DNA of 64,000 nucleotides from Hymenobacter tibetensis (GTDB lineage: Bacteria; Bacteroidota; Bacteroidia; Cytophagales; Hymenobacteraceae): contig NZ_CP094669.1 of the NCBI RefSeq assembly GCF_022827545.1, positions 2,508,001 through 2,572,000 on the forward strand. The letters are read 5' to 3'. The translations under genes were made by a program, and so were the position numbers. This document shows positions 25,682-35,298 of the stretch, piece by piece. The notes below the pieces were generated by a model. That model was not told the origin of the DNA and ran no database searches. It saw only the letters and a program-made list of their open reading frames with translations. Numbering within the stretch: the first letter of the stretch is position 1; the number at the start of each line of letters is the position of its first letter.

Positions 25682-26353
25682 TCAGAACGTGCTAGCGTGT
25701 AGCTGCCGGAGCACATCCGCATGTAGCGTGTGCTTGCCAGCGAACTGTAGAACCTCGGGTTCCACACCTAAGCGCCGAACAAACTGGCGTTGCTCTTCTA
25801 GGTCGGCTGGTTTCACGAACTCGTCGTTGTCGCCGCAGACGAGCGTGACTGGTAGATTGCGCATGAGTTGTGTGGCAACCTGAAAGTCCATATCGGGTGG
25901 GAAGGCGCCGGCCCACAGAACGAGACGTGCCGGCCGGAAACGGGCGCGAGCCAGCCAGCGGCTAACAGTGGCAGCACCTTGCGAGAACCCCAGCACCGTA
26001 ACGCGCGTGTTGGCCGATACCACCGCCAAAGTGGCTTCTGCCAACTGGTTGAGGTAGCCGACATAGTCTTCTATTTCCGTGAGACGATCTTCTCGCGTCA
26101 TCCAGGTAGCTCCAACTCGGCCCTGACCGTTGGCACTCTCGCGCAGGTAGAAGCGAGAAAGACCTTCGGGCGCTACAACCACTAAGCCAGGGTCGGCGTC
26201 GGTGAGCGTAGCAAAGTGCCGAATGAAGTACGCGGCCAGTTGTCCGTAGCCATGGCATACAAACCACACCTGCCGGGTTTCAGCCGACAACGCGCCTAGC
26301 TGAAAATAGCGGGCAGAGCGTGTAACTGCAATGTGGTGCTCCTGAGCAGGCAT
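25682..26353 (-). CDS. Alpha/beta-hydrolase, phospholipase/carboxylesterase type
   Basis: 223 residues. Nucleophile elbow GFSQGAA, oxyanion-side VCHGYGQ near the N-terminus, a likely acid in VCGDNDEF and histidine in GKHTLH, in the order expected for the YpfH/acyl-protein thioesterase-like esterases. No signal peptide. It follows the cytidine deaminase on the same strand (48-bp gap), so the two may be co-transcribed. Substrate not predictable. Confidence 0.85.
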   Translation of the reverse strand: MPAQEHHIAVTRSARYFQLGALSAETRQVWFVCHGYGQLAAYFIRHFATLTDADPGLVVVAPEGLSRFYLRESANGQGRVGATWMTREDRLTEIEDYVGYLNQLAEATLAVVSANTRVTVLGFSQGAATVSRWLARARFRPARLVLWAGAFPPDMDFQVATQLMRNLPVTLVCGDNDEFVKPADLEEQRQFVRRLGVEPEVLQFAGKHTLHADVLRQLHASTF

Positions 26354-26401
26354 GGCTGATTAGGGTAGTCTAGTGAGGGCATCGTAGAACGAAGCAGAGT
26401 G

Positions 26402-26905
26402 CTACCGAACTGCTTCTATATTTCTAGGCAAGTCATCGGCGGAGAAGCCAAAGGGAAGTAAGTCGCTGACGCTACGGAAGCGGTAGATGCTGCCGTTGGG
26501 GCCCGGTAGAAGCAACGGAATGGCCTGTTTCTGGCGGTGCTCGTATTCGGCCATTACCTGCCGGCAGGCACCGCAACTGGTTACGGCTACAAAGTCGCCG
26601 GAAGCGGGACGGGCGGCTACGGCCATGCCCAAGATACGCCGCTCTGGCTGGGTCGCAGCCAAGCCAAACAACGCGGTGCGCTCGGCACACAGCCCCGATG
26701 GGTACGCTGCGTTTTCTTGGTTGGTGCCCCGGAACGTGTTGCCGTCGTCGAGGAGCAAGGCCGCGCCTACGTGGAAGTGCGAGTAAGGAGCATACGCATG
26801 ATCGGTAGCGGCCTTGGCTTCTTGCCAAATAACAGCTTCGGTAGGTGTCAGATCAGCTTCGGTAAGTACCTCAACATCGATGGTGAGGCGCAGGGGATGA
26901 GCCAT
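26402..26905 (-). CDS. cdd: Cytidine deaminase
   Basis: 167 residues from ATG 26905 (a longer frame adds 38 unlikely residues). Zinc motif C73-A-E75 and C111-x-x-C114 (SCGACRQ), with the APYSHFHVGAALL and TNQENAAYPSGLCAERTA segments of homotetrameric cytidine deaminases. It converts cytidine/deoxycytidine to uridine forms for pyrimidine salvage. Slightly longer than the usual 130-140 residues because of N- and C-terminal extensions. Upstream of the hydrolase gene. Confidence 0.93.
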   Translation of the reverse strand: MAHPLRLTIDVEVLTEADLTPTEAVIWQEAKAATDHAYAPYSHFHVGAALLLDDGNTFRGTNQENAAYPSGLCAERTALFGLAATQPERRILGMAVAARPASGDFVAVTSCGACRQVMAEYEHRQKQAIPLLLPGPNGSIYRFRSVSDLLPFGFSADDLPRNIEAVR

Positions 26906-27155
26906 TGTGTAAGCGGAAAAAGAATCCGGGTACCGGTGGCCGGCCCCGGTTGAGTAAGGGGCGGTGAATGTACTACAATTATCCATGGCCATGGCGCACA
27001 GCTGGGCAGTAAAAAGCAACCAAGGCGCCTGGATTAGAAAGTTTCAGTAGAATTGGCTTCTGATTGCTGGCTTTGCAGTATACCAGCCGACAACGGCCCC
27101 GTAGTAGTACGCTCAGGCTGGAGGCGCATCAGCTGTTCACTTCTAACTGATTTTC

Positions 27156-28511
27156 ATGACCCGTTTGCTGTTACTAGGAGCTGGCCGCTCGGCTACTTCG
27201 CTCATCCAGTACTTGTTGCGTCACGCCGCTTCGGAAAACTGGTTTCTCACCGTCGCCGACGTCAACCCAGCGCATTTGGTGCCCGTGCTGGCCGCTCACA
27301 CCGAGCACGCCCACGCCTTGTCACTGGACATCCACGACGAAGCACGGCTAGAAGAACTAGTGGAGCAAGCCGACATTGTACTTTCTATGCTTCCGGCTCT
27401 GTTTCATGGAGTGGTGGCGCGGGCTTGCGTGAAGCACCGGCGCCACTTGGCCACGGCCAGCTACGTGAGCGAGGAAATACGAGCCCTACACGAAGAGGCA
27501 CAGACGGCAGGTATCACCCTGCTGATGGAGTGTGGGCTAGACCCCGGCCTCGATCATATGTCGGCTATGGCCGTGATTGAACGCATCCGAAAGCAGGGAG
27601 GCCATCTTACATCGTTCCGGTCGTACTGCGGAGGGCTGCTGGCGCCAGATTCGGAAGGCGATAATCCGTGGCGCTACAAGTTCACCTGGAATCCGCGCAA
27701 CGTGGTGCTGGCTGGCCAAGGAACCGCCAAATACTTACAGAACGGGCGGGCGCGCTTTATTCCGTATCAGCATCTGTTTGCCCGCACTACAGCAGTGGAA
27801 GTGCCTAGCTATGGGACATTCGAGGGCTATGCCAACCGCAACTCGCTGAGTTACCGGGAGCCTTATGGCCTCCACGACATTCCTAGTATGCAGCGCGGTA
27901 CCCTCCGCCGCCCTGGCTATTGTGCTGCTTGGCATGCCTTGGTACGCCTGGGTCTAACAGATGATGTGGTGCGGCTAGGCAATGCGTCCGACCTAACGTG
28001 GCGAGAACTACTGGAGGCCTATCTGCCGGTTTCAGTGCCACGGGCAGCCACCGAAACCGAACTGGCTATGCAGTGCGCCGATTACCTGAATCTGCATTTC
28101 GCGGGGCCCGAGATGCAGCGTCTGCAATGGCTGGGCATATTTACTGACCGAGTAGTAGGAGTGGCCGATGCTACGCCAGCACAACTGCTAGAGCATCTGC
28201 TAACTGAAAAGTGGCAGCTACAACCCCACGACCACGACATGATTGTGATGCAGCATCTGTTTGGCTTCGAGCTAGACGGTCGGCAACACCACCTCACTGC
28301 TTCGTTGGTTGTGCTTGGCGATGATGCTACGAATACGGCCATGGCCAAAACCGTCGGCTTGCCACTAGGTATGGCTGTGCGCTTGTTGGCTCGCAATGAA
28401 TTCACGCACCGGGGCGTTGTCATTCCAACCCACCCTGACTTGTATGAGCCTATTCTGGCAGAACTGGCAGCCGACTACCATATTGAATTTGTAGAGGAAG
28501 CGTCTGCGTAG
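27156..28511 (+). CDS. Saccharopine dehydrogenase-like oxidoreductase
   Basis: 451 residues. An N-terminal Rossmann domain (LLLGAGRSATSLIQYLL, then VADVNP) with LSMLPALFHGVVARACVKH and the ECGLDPGLDHMSAM segment is typical of the saccharopine reductase/LYS9 group; a C-terminal saccharopine-dehydrogenase domain follows. Family members reduce or oxidise saccharopine or related amino-acid conjugates. No lysine-catabolic partner is nearby, so the substrate is open. Divergent from cdd (250-bp gap without a clear promoter). Confidence 0.85.
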   Translation: MTRLLLLGAGRSATSLIQYLLRHAASENWFLTVADVNPAHLVPVLAAHTEHAHALSLDIHDEARLEELVEQADIVLSMLPALFHGVVARACVKHRRHLATASYVSEEIRALHEEAQTAGITLLMECGLDPGLDHMSAMAVIERIRKQGGHLTSFRSYCGGLLAPDSEGDNPWRYKFTWNPRNVVLAGQGTAKYLQNGRARFIPYQHLFARTTAVEVPSYGTFEGYANRNSLSYREPYGLHDIPSMQRGTLRRPGYCAAWHALVRLGLTDDVVRLGNASDLTWRELLEAYLPVSVPRAATETELAMQCADYLNLHFAGPEMQRLQWLGIFTDRVVGVADATPAQLLEHLLTEKWQLQPHDHDMIVMQHLFGFELDGRQHHLTASLVVLGDDATNTAMAKTVGLPLGMAVRLLARNEFTHRGVVIPTHPDLYEPILAELAADYHIEFVEEASA

Positions 28512-28573
28512 CAAAAGGCGAGTTTCTGCGTTTTGGCTGCCTTCCCACCCAACCAGCCTGTGTACTCGCTTTC

Positions 28574-29527
28574 ATGTATTTGATGAAGTTTTATTTGCTG
28601 TTGCGGTGGCGTGTGTTGGTTCGACAACTGGTTGAATTGGGGTGGTGGCGAATCGTGCTGTTAGGCGCTATGGCACTGGTTGCCGTTGGCCGGGGGCTAG
28701 TGCTACTCTCTAGTAGTGCTACCGCTGCGCAGTGGGTGGTGCCGCTGCTGGTGTTGCTTATGCTCGTGAGCCAGCACCGCCGCCGCACCGACCTCGGTTT
28801 TTTGCACGTAACTGCGCCGAGCTTCCGGCCGTGGCTTGCCACTGAATACGCACTATGGAGCTTGCCCTCGGCGCTGGTATTGTTTGGTTTTGGGCGAGTG
28901 GGGGCGGGGTTTCTTACCATTGCCGTGGCTCCGCTTGCCGCCTGGGTTCCGCCCGCCCGCACCCAAACCACGACCCAGCAAAGGCGCAGTATGTTTCGCA
29001 GTGAGGCGTTTGAATGGGGGAGTGGCTTCCGGCAGCCCGGAGCCTGGCTGGGGTGGCTGACGCTGGTAGTAGTAGCGGGTTGGTGGCGACAATACGGGCT
29101 GGCTCCGGCCCTGGCGCTAGGCGTTTGGGTGCTGTATCTGTCGTCGTTTTATGCCACGCCCGAGCCGTGGACTATGCTGTTGCCCGCACTGCGGCAGCCA
29201 GGGACGTGGTTGCGGCGGCGCGTGGCATTGGGGGTGCTGTATTACTCGGCAACAGCTGCGCCATTTGTTTTGCTTATGGGCCTAAGCCAGGCCGGTTGGG
29301 GCGGAGCGGCAGTGCTGTGGCTTTGGGGAGCGGTGGTGCTGGGCATGATGGTGCTGGCGCGGTACGCATTCTACCCGCACGCCTTGCTGGTGCGCCTAAC
29401 CCAGAGCGGAGTGCTGGTTGCCAACTTGCTTTTTGGGCATCCTATTTATCCGGCGCTGCTGTTCGTTGTCTTTTTTGGCCTGATTTGGAAAAGCCGCAAG
29501 CAACTTTCTGTTTTCCGCAATGATTGA
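28574..29527 (+). CDS. Multi-pass membrane protein, probable ABC transporter permease
   Basis: 317 residues with about eight hydrophobic helices and a basic N-terminus (RWRVLVRQL); sequence itself is not from a family I recognise. Its stop overlaps the start of the ABC ATPase by 8 bp (29520-29527), which strongly implies a coupled two-gene transporter of the ABC-2 exporter kind. No solute-binding protein nearby, so export is more likely. Substrate unknown. ATG 28583 is an alternative start. Confidence 0.6.
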   Translation: MYLMKFYLLLRWRVLVRQLVELGWWRIVLLGAMALVAVGRGLVLLSSSATAAQWVVPLLVLLMLVSQHRRRTDLGFLHVTAPSFRPWLATEYALWSLPSALVLFGFGRVGAGFLTIAVAPLAAWVPPARTQTTTQQRRSMFRSEAFEWGSGFRQPGAWLGWLTLVVVAGWWRQYGLAPALALGVWVLYLSSFYATPEPWTMLLPALRQPGTWLRRRVALGVLYYSATAAPFVLLMGLSQAGWGGAAVLWLWGAVVLGMMVLARYAFYPHALLVRLTQSGVLVANLLFGHPIYPALLFVVFFGLIWKSRKQLSVFRND

Positions 29528-30221
29528 AATATCCCAGTTGCACAAACGGTTTGGCGACAAGGAAGTGCTGCGCGATGTCAGCCTCACCCTACGTCCGGGT
29601 ACATTGCACGGCCTTGTTGGAGCCAATGGCGCCGGCAAAACGACGCTCCTCCACTGCCTCTACGGCCTGCACGCCGACTACCGCGGCACCGTGCACGAAA
29701 CCACAGGACTGCCTATCCGGCCCAATACCGGCCTGTTGCCTTACGAGCCATATTTCTACCCGCGCCTCACGGGCCGCGAGTATCTGGAATTCACGCTGCA
29801 AGCCCGCGGCCGCCCCCTAGTGAATTTCGAACCGTGGAACCAGCTCCTTGAACTACCCCTCAACCAGTACGCCGAGGAATATTCGGCGGGCATGAAAAAG
29901 AAGCTGGCACTGCTGGCACTGTTAATTCAACCATTTCGCTACCTAATTCTCGACGAGCCTTTCAATGGCCTCGATTTAAACACCAACCTGCTGTTGATGG
30001 AGATTCTGCGGCGGTTGCGGGAGCAAGGCACGGGCATCTTGCTTACCTCGCATCTGCTGGGCTCACTTACCGAACTGTGCGACGAACTCACCGTGCTGGC
30101 TGACAACACCGTGCGCCGTCGCTACACCGCCGCCGAATTTGGACAGGTGCAGCACGATTTATTGGATGGTTTCTACCAAGAAAAACTAGCCCACGTGCGC
30201 ATGCTGCTGCCCGATAAGTAG
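29520..30221 (+). CDS. ABC transporter ATP-binding protein
   Basis: 233 residues. Walker A GANGAGKT (34-41), signature YSAGMKKKLALL (the LSGGQ site, degenerate as in many ABC-2 exporters), Walker B YLILDEPFNGLDL (141-153) and H-loop LLTSHLLGSL. One nucleotide-binding domain, so it should dimerise with the upstream permease at the inner membrane. Translationally coupled to it by an 8-bp overlap. Ends 75 bp from the convergent trmN6 gene. Confidence 0.93.
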   Translation: MIEISQLHKRFGDKEVLRDVSLTLRPGTLHGLVGANGAGKTTLLHCLYGLHADYRGTVHETTGLPIRPNTGLLPYEPYFYPRLTGREYLEFTLQARGRPLVNFEPWNQLLELPLNQYAEEYSAGMKKKLALLALLIQPFRYLILDEPFNGLDLNTNLLLMEILRRLREQGTGILLTSHLLGSLTELCDELTVLADNTVRRRYTAAEFGQVQHDLLDGFYQEKLAHVRMLLPDK

Positions 30222-30296
30222 GCTAGTAAATACCACGTTGATGGCCTGCCTGATAAAGCGCTGTAGATAGCAAAAGAGAATAGGTCACACACTTTC

Positions 30297-31013
30297 TTAG
30301 AGGGCCAAGTAAAATGGGCCTAGTAAGGCCTGAAATGCCTGAGAGTACTCGTCGCCTTCTCGCACCAGTAGCTCTTGCGGCGGCATAAGCACTGGCTGCC
30401 GTCCGAAGGTGGTAATGTGGCGTAGCAGCTTGCTGTTGGCGCGGTGCCGTAACACCACGCAACCAGCCGGATACAAACCACTGCGCGCAGCTTCCAACTC
30501 GAAATGCTGCATTTCGGGCGGGGGCAGCAGCACGGTCAGGTGTCCGCCAGGGGCGAGAAAGTTTGCTGCAAAACCAGCTAGCTCCGCAAACGACAATGTA
30601 TCAGGAGCCGTGTGGCGGGCGGTGGCCCGGCGAGCATCAGGCGGGCGCAACGAGGAACGAAAGAAGGGCGGATTGCAGAGGATGTGGTGGAAAAGAGCCG
30701 GCTTGGTGGCCGCGAAGGCCGCTAGGGACTGTGGATGTACGACCAGGCGTCTAGCCCAAGGACTAGCGTCGAAGTTGGCCTGCGCTTGAGTTGCAGCGTC
30801 TTCGTCCACTTCCACCGCCTCTATTTGTGCTTGCTGATTGCGTTGAGCGGCCATCAAAGCCAGCAGGCCGGTTCCCGTACCAATATCCAAGATGCGTTGC
30901 GCACCTGCTATGTTGGCTAGTGCGCCCAGCACGCAGGCGTCGGTGCTGACTTTCATGGCGCATTGCGCCTGCTCTACCCGAAACTGTTTGAACTGGAAAT
31001 AGGTGTTGGCCAT
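30297..31013 (-). CDS. trmN6: tRNA1(Val) (adenine37-N6)-methyltransferase
   Basis: 238 residues. FQFKQFRVEQ start, SAM motif DIGTGTGLL (43-51) and catalytic NPPF (114-117) followed by FRSSLRPPDARRATARH, which matches YfiC/TrmN6. It methylates A37 of valine tRNA. Related N6-adenine methyltransferases share NPPF, but the flanks favour TrmN6. It follows the TonB-type barrel gene on the same strand with a 97-bp gap. Confidence 0.88.
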   Translation of the reverse strand: MANTYFQFKQFRVEQAQCAMKVSTDACVLGALANIAGAQRILDIGTGTGLLALMAAQRNQQAQIEAVEVDEDAATQAQANFDASPWARRLVVHPQSLAAFAATKPALFHHILCNPPFFRSSLRPPDARRATARHTAPDTLSFAELAGFAANFLAPGGHLTVLLPPPEMQHFELEAARSGLYPAGCVVLRHRANSKLLRHITTFGRQPVLMPPQELLVREGDEYSQAFQALLGPFYLAL

Positions 31014-31110
31014 AGAGGTAGGTGGGCGCCAGAGCAGCTGAGGCGAAAAGCGCTACTTGCGCAGCCACTACTACCACGCCATTTGTTCACCGCCATGCCA
31101 GCGGGCAACC

Positions 31111-33555
31111 TTATTGCCCCGCAGCGCGGCGCTTCTCATCTTCTGCAGCCGTAGTGCGTTTGCGAGTGGGGGCCACTTCGCTGCTGCCAAACCGGTACGC
31201 AAACGACGCGGTAACGACGCGGGTGTCCTGCGTGGCGCGTTGGTTTTCAACAAGCGGAACGTAGCGGGAAGTGGACCGCACCGGTGCCGTGTAGAAAAGG
31301 TCGGTGGCATTCAAGCGCAAGGTACCCCGGCCATCCAGCAGAGTTTTTTGCACGCCGACACCAACTTGCCCACGGGAGCGAACAATCTGGAAGGCGTACT
31401 GCTCTCGGGAATTGTAGGTAGCGTTTAAGTCGGCCGACCACGTCTTGGTGATAGTGAACGAGTTGTTGGCGCTTAAAATGGCACCTACCCGGCCTGGCAG
31501 CGTGGTAGCCCCCTCGAATTTGCCAGTGAAATAGATGTAGAACAATTCGGCATCAGTGTACACTTGCCACCATTTGGTGAGCGTTAGGGGCGCCGCCAGC
31601 GTGAAGGCGTAATAATGTTCGGCACTCAAATTTGCGTTCGTCAGTCGTACCAAGCTGTTGGCATCAAGCTGATACACGTCTACAATCGGGTTGCTGGTAT
31701 ACGCATAGCTGAGGCCCGTAGTAAGCTTACGGAATGTATGCGTCAGTTCAGTATTGTAGCTGGTTTGTGGCCGCAAATACGGGTTGCCGGCCCGGTAGGA
31801 GGTAGGGTCAACGTAGAATCGGAACGGATTGAACTGGTTGTAGGTGGGCCGATTCAGGCGGCGGCTCAGCGAAATACCCATCTCATGAGTTTCGGAAATG
31901 GTACGCCGCACGCTTAAGTTGGGGAAGAGCTGCAAATAATTGCGGTCGAAATTCTCGTTGCCGATGGTTTGACGGCCGATAGCCAGCGTATGCTCGGCTC
32001 GCAAGCCCGCTGCTATTGTTAGGCGAGGCCGTGTCCGCGTCAGGTTAACGTATGCTGCCTTGATATCTTCCTTATATCGAAACCCATTCGACTGGTTGAC
32101 GTCCAGCGTGGTGATGTCGTCAATCGTATTAAAGAAGATAATGTCGTTGTTGGAGCGCACCCAACTGGCTTTAACGCCAGCCTCGGCCCGCACACCGTTC
32201 GGCAGGGGCCGTATATAATCCGCCTTCACCGATTGAATGGTGAGTGTTCCTTGCTGGTCACCCGTGAGCAGGCGTGGGCTCAGCTGCGGCGAAAGGAAGG
32301 CGGTAGCCAAAGACAAGTCACGGTCAGTACCGAAGCGCGCTATATCGGCGTCAGCCGTCAGTTCCGGTGTGCCGCTGGAATCGGGGCGAAACGTGTGGCG
32401 GAATGTTAGGTTGCCAGCCACATTAGGGGTCTGAAGCTCGCTTATCGTCCGGGAAGTGTATTGCAGCGTTTCCTGGCCGAGAGCATCATAGAATACAGAT
32501 GAGTTTTGGCCATCTACGGGGAGGCGGCTTGCCAAGCCACTCAGCACAGCGCCCACCGACGTCTTTTCACCGACCGTATAATCAAGGCCCGTCCGCCAAG
32601 TATGCGATTCTAAATCTAGGCGGCGTTTGTTGTATTGAGTGCTGCGTGAAGTAACTATTTCGTCTTGGTAATACGTCCGGTCGAAGGCTAGATTTTGAAA
32701 GCCATTACGCTTGGTATACGCATAGGTGCCATACACATTCAGTGCCTTCTGCTGATGATTGAACGACACACCTGAACTCAGCTTGCCGTATTTCCCGCGC
32801 CCATAGCTAAGGTTAGCGTTACCATTGTTGCCTTGGCGCTGGTCTTTCTTGAGATTGATGGCAATAACCCCAGCGGTGCCCTGGGCATCATACTTTGCCG
32901 ACGGGTTGGTAATAAGCTCGATGCTACGGACCTGCTCAGCCGGTAAAGAGCGCAGCAAATTCGCTAGCTCCCCCCCAGTTAGCGGCACTCGCTTGCCATC
33001 AAGCAATACGAGCAAGCCTTTGCGGCCCCGTAAGCTGATATTTTCGCCGGCATCCACTGCCACTCCTGGGGCACGTTCGAGTACATTAAGCACGGAGTTG
33101 CCACTCGACAAAATGCTGCTCTCTACATTCACCACAGTGCGGTCGGGCAGGCGTTCAAACAGTGGTTTCTGGGCCGTTATGGTTACCTCTTTAAGCTGCA
33201 CGGCGCTCGGGGCCAGTGTAAGCTTCAGGGGCGCTACTGGAGCAGAAACATCCACCGGGCCAGCCCAACTGCGGGTATAGCCCAACTGCGCCACCGATAT
33301 CAGGTAGACGCCTAGCGCAGTTGGTTCCAACTGAAACCGGCCTTCCACATCGCTGAATTCGGTTTTCACTGCCACCGAATCCGCGCTCCGATGTAGCGTT
33401 ACGGTGGCTCCCTCTACTGCGGTGCCAGTGCTAGTATAGACAGCACCCGTTACCGGCACGGGACGTACCTGAGCTGCTAGCGGCAAAACTGGCAGCAACA
33501 GCACTACCAGCAAACGTAAAAACTTATCTGGCAAGCCAGTGAAATCGAAAAGCAT
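31111..33555 (-). CDS. Outer-membrane beta-barrel protein with carboxypeptidase-like and TonB plug domains
   Basis: 814 residues from ATG 33555, which yields a signal peptide (LLVVLLLPVLPLAAQ); the longer frame adds 26 residues. Order: carboxypeptidase-regulatory-like domain (about 35-115), plug-like domain with LLVLLDGKRVPLTGGELANLLRS and the EQVRSIELITNPSAKYDAQG segment, then an about 600-residue barrel of the OMP_b-brl_3 kind. Such TonB-linked receptors import large ligands across the outer membrane. No SusD partner, anti-sigma factor or substrate-specific neighbour is present, so the ligand is unknown. Confidence 0.88.
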   Translation of the reverse strand: MLFDFTGLPDKFLRLLVVLLLPVLPLAAQVRPVPVTGAVYTSTGTAVEGATVTLHRSADSVAVKTEFSDVEGRFQLEPTALGVYLISVAQLGYTRSWAGPVDVSAPVAPLKLTLAPSAVQLKEVTITAQKPLFERLPDRTVVNVESSILSSGNSVLNVLERAPGVAVDAGENISLRGRKGLLVLLDGKRVPLTGGELANLLRSLPAEQVRSIELITNPSAKYDAQGTAGVIAINLKKDQRQGNNGNANLSYGRGKYGKLSSGVSFNHQQKALNVYGTYAYTKRNGFQNLAFDRTYYQDEIVTSRSTQYNKRRLDLESHTWRTGLDYTVGEKTSVGAVLSGLASRLPVDGQNSSVFYDALGQETLQYTSRTISELQTPNVAGNLTFRHTFRPDSSGTPELTADADIARFGTDRDLSLATAFLSPQLSPRLLTGDQQGTLTIQSVKADYIRPLPNGVRAEAGVKASWVRSNNDIIFFNTIDDITTLDVNQSNGFRYKEDIKAAYVNLTRTRPRLTIAAGLRAEHTLAIGRQTIGNENFDRNYLQLFPNLSVRRTISETHEMGISLSRRLNRPTYNQFNPFRFYVDPTSYRAGNPYLRPQTSYNTELTHTFRKLTTGLSYAYTSNPIVDVYQLDANSLVRLTNANLSAEHYYAFTLAAPLTLTKWWQVYTDAELFYIYFTGKFEGATTLPGRVGAILSANNSFTITKTWSADLNATYNSREQYAFQIVRSRGQVGVGVQKTLLDGRGTLRLNATDLFYTAPVRSTSRYVPLVENQRATQDTRVVTASFAYRFGSSEVAPTRKRTTAAEDEKRRAAGQ

Positions 33556-33861
33556 GGGCACTTCCGTTGAATGAAAAGCGGAGCGTGCAAAGGGCGTGTG
33601 GTAGAGCACAAAACCTAGAACTCTGTGCTTCAATAGGGAATAGATATAGTGCAGTGTACTGGTTCAGCTGTACTATTATCAATAACAACACAGCCGAAAA
33701 AGTGGAGGAAAGATAGCCATATTATCACTGAAACGGTGTAGCAACAGATAAGAAACGCAAAAAAAGCGGCTTTTAGGCCTATATTCTTCTTTTCCGCTTT
33801 CTTGAAAAACAAGCCCCACCCAGCTACTAGATGAGGCTTGTCGTGAACAAGGAGCAGAGAC
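33556..33861. other. 306-bp intergenic region upstream of the barrel gene
   Basis: It contains the terminator of the aminotransferase (33809-33841). No clear TAnnTTTG box, ORF or RNA was found in the rest. Confidence 0.4.
33809..33841 (-). terminator. Terminator after the aminotransferase gene
   Basis: On the minus strand ACAAGCCTCATC pairs with GGTGGGGCTTGT (12 bp, two G-U pairs), 20 bp after the stop and followed by TTTT. Confidence 0.7.
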
Positions 33862-35118
33862 TTAACGAAGGGCTTCCAACGCCGTCCGAAGCCGTGGTAA
33901 AGCAGCCTCAATAGACTCAAACGATGCTCCCCCAACCGACATCCGGAACCAAGGCGACGTATCGGAAGTACCAAAGGCACTGAATGGCACCAGGGCCAAC
34001 CGGGCCTCGTTGATGAGGTAAAAAGTCAGGTCCTTGGTGGTTGCCAGTACCTGCCCGGCCGGGGTAGTTTTGCCTAATACATCCAACCGAGCAGTCAGGT
34101 AGATGGCTCCCATCGGCACCATCGAATCAACGGGCAGGCCCTGGCTTTTCAACTCCTGCAAGCCTTCATGCAGGGTATCAAGGCTGCGCTGAAGCTTGGC
34201 TTTGAACTGTGTGGTGAAATCATCGACAGCCGCAGCTTGGGGCAGGTATTTGGCAGTGGCTACCTGCTCTGCTTTCGGGGCCCAGGCCCCAACATGGCCC
34301 AGAATGGACTTCATTTTGTCGATTACCACAGCTGGCCCAAATGCATACCCTACCCGTACCCCGGTGGCAGCCAAGCACTTCGAAATACCATCGATATAGA
34401 CGACGTAGTCGCGTAGCTCAGGGCGTAGGTTAACAGGGTCGAAATGCTGGGTATCACCAAAGGTCAGCATCCAGTAAATCTGGTCGTAAAGCAGGTACAG
34501 CGGCTTCTCGCCGGGCTGGCGGCGCTGATTTTCAGCTACTACCAAGTCGCAGATCTCCAGCAAGTTCTCGCGCGAAAATACCGTGCCCGTGGGGTTGAGC
34601 GGGGAGCACAACGCTAGGAGTGTGGCACCCGGCAAGTGCGGAGCTAGTTCGGCAGCCGTGGGCATGAAGTTGTTTTCGGGCCGGGTTTCTACCATCACTG
34701 GCTCGGCGCCGGAAAGATGGCAGTAGTGGTTGTTGTTCCAACTGGGTACCGGAAACACCACTCGGTCGCCGGGGTCGATGAGGGCGAGGTACGTGGCATA
34801 TATAAGCGGCCGCGAGCCACCAGCAACTAGCACATCGTTGGGCGCATATTCCAGCCCCAACCGCTGTTTGGTAAACGTGGTAGCTGCTTCGCGCAGTGCC
34901 GCCATGCCGTTGGCGGGCGGATAATTGGTGTTGCCCGCCTGGTAGGCGTCGGTGATTTCGGCCTGTAGTTCCGCCGGAATTGGGTAAAAAGCTGGGTCAA
35001 AGTCGCCGATGGTGAGGTTGCAAATCTGCTCTCCCTTGCGAATCATGTCGTTTACTTCGTTGCCTATTTTGATGATTTCGGAGCCGATCAGGCTCCCTGC
35101 CATTCGCGAGACTTGCAT
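33862..35118 (-). CDS. PLP-dependent class I aminotransferase (aspartate aminotransferase family)
   Basis: 418 residues from ATG 35118. Fold type I features: NYPPANGMAALREA, the CSPLNPTGTVFS segment with the conserved Asn, YDQIYW, and the PLP lysine in YIDGISKCLAATGVRVGY. It would exchange an amino group between an amino acid (probably Asp or an aromatic residue) and 2-oxoglutarate. The specificity is not readable. Its promoter (35141-35168) leaves only about 17 nt of leader, and it has its own terminator. Confidence 0.9.
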   Translation of the reverse strand: MQVSRMAGSLIGSEIIKIGNEVNDMIRKGEQICNLTIGDFDPAFYPIPAELQAEITDAYQAGNTNYPPANGMAALREAATTFTKQRLGLEYAPNDVLVAGGSRPLIYATYLALIDPGDRVVFPVPSWNNNHYCHLSGAEPVMVETRPENNFMPTAAELAPHLPGATLLALCSPLNPTGTVFSRENLLEICDLVVAENQRRQPGEKPLYLLYDQIYWMLTFGDTQHFDPVNLRPELRDYVVYIDGISKCLAATGVRVGYAFGPAVVIDKMKSILGHVGAWAPKAEQVATAKYLPQAAAVDDFTTQFKAKLQRSLDTLHEGLQELKSQGLPVDSMVPMGAIYLTARLDVLGKTTPAGQVLATTKDLTFYLINEARLALVPFSAFGTSDTSPWFRMSVGGASFESIEAALPRLRTALEALR

Positions 35119-35140
35119 GAGTAAAGGTGTTTTGGTCGGC

Positions 35141-35168
35141 CAAATATAGAGCCTGGTATGCACAGCAA
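35141..35168 (-). promoter_or_regulatory. Promoter TTG-N17-TATATTTG of the aminotransferase gene
   Basis: Minus strand: TTG at 35168-35166, a 17-bp spacer, TATATTTG at 35148-35141. Both elements fit the Bacteroidota consensus. Confidence 0.55.
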
Positions 35169-35298
35169 CAGGAAAGTGCGGGGCTTCGGTTCTTGTTTCA
35201 ACTACTAAGTGGGGTAGGAGTTATCAAGCAAATCAGCCTGAGTGCCCTCATAAGAAACGGGCATTGCGTAAACTTGCGCCTTCAACACCCACTGTATC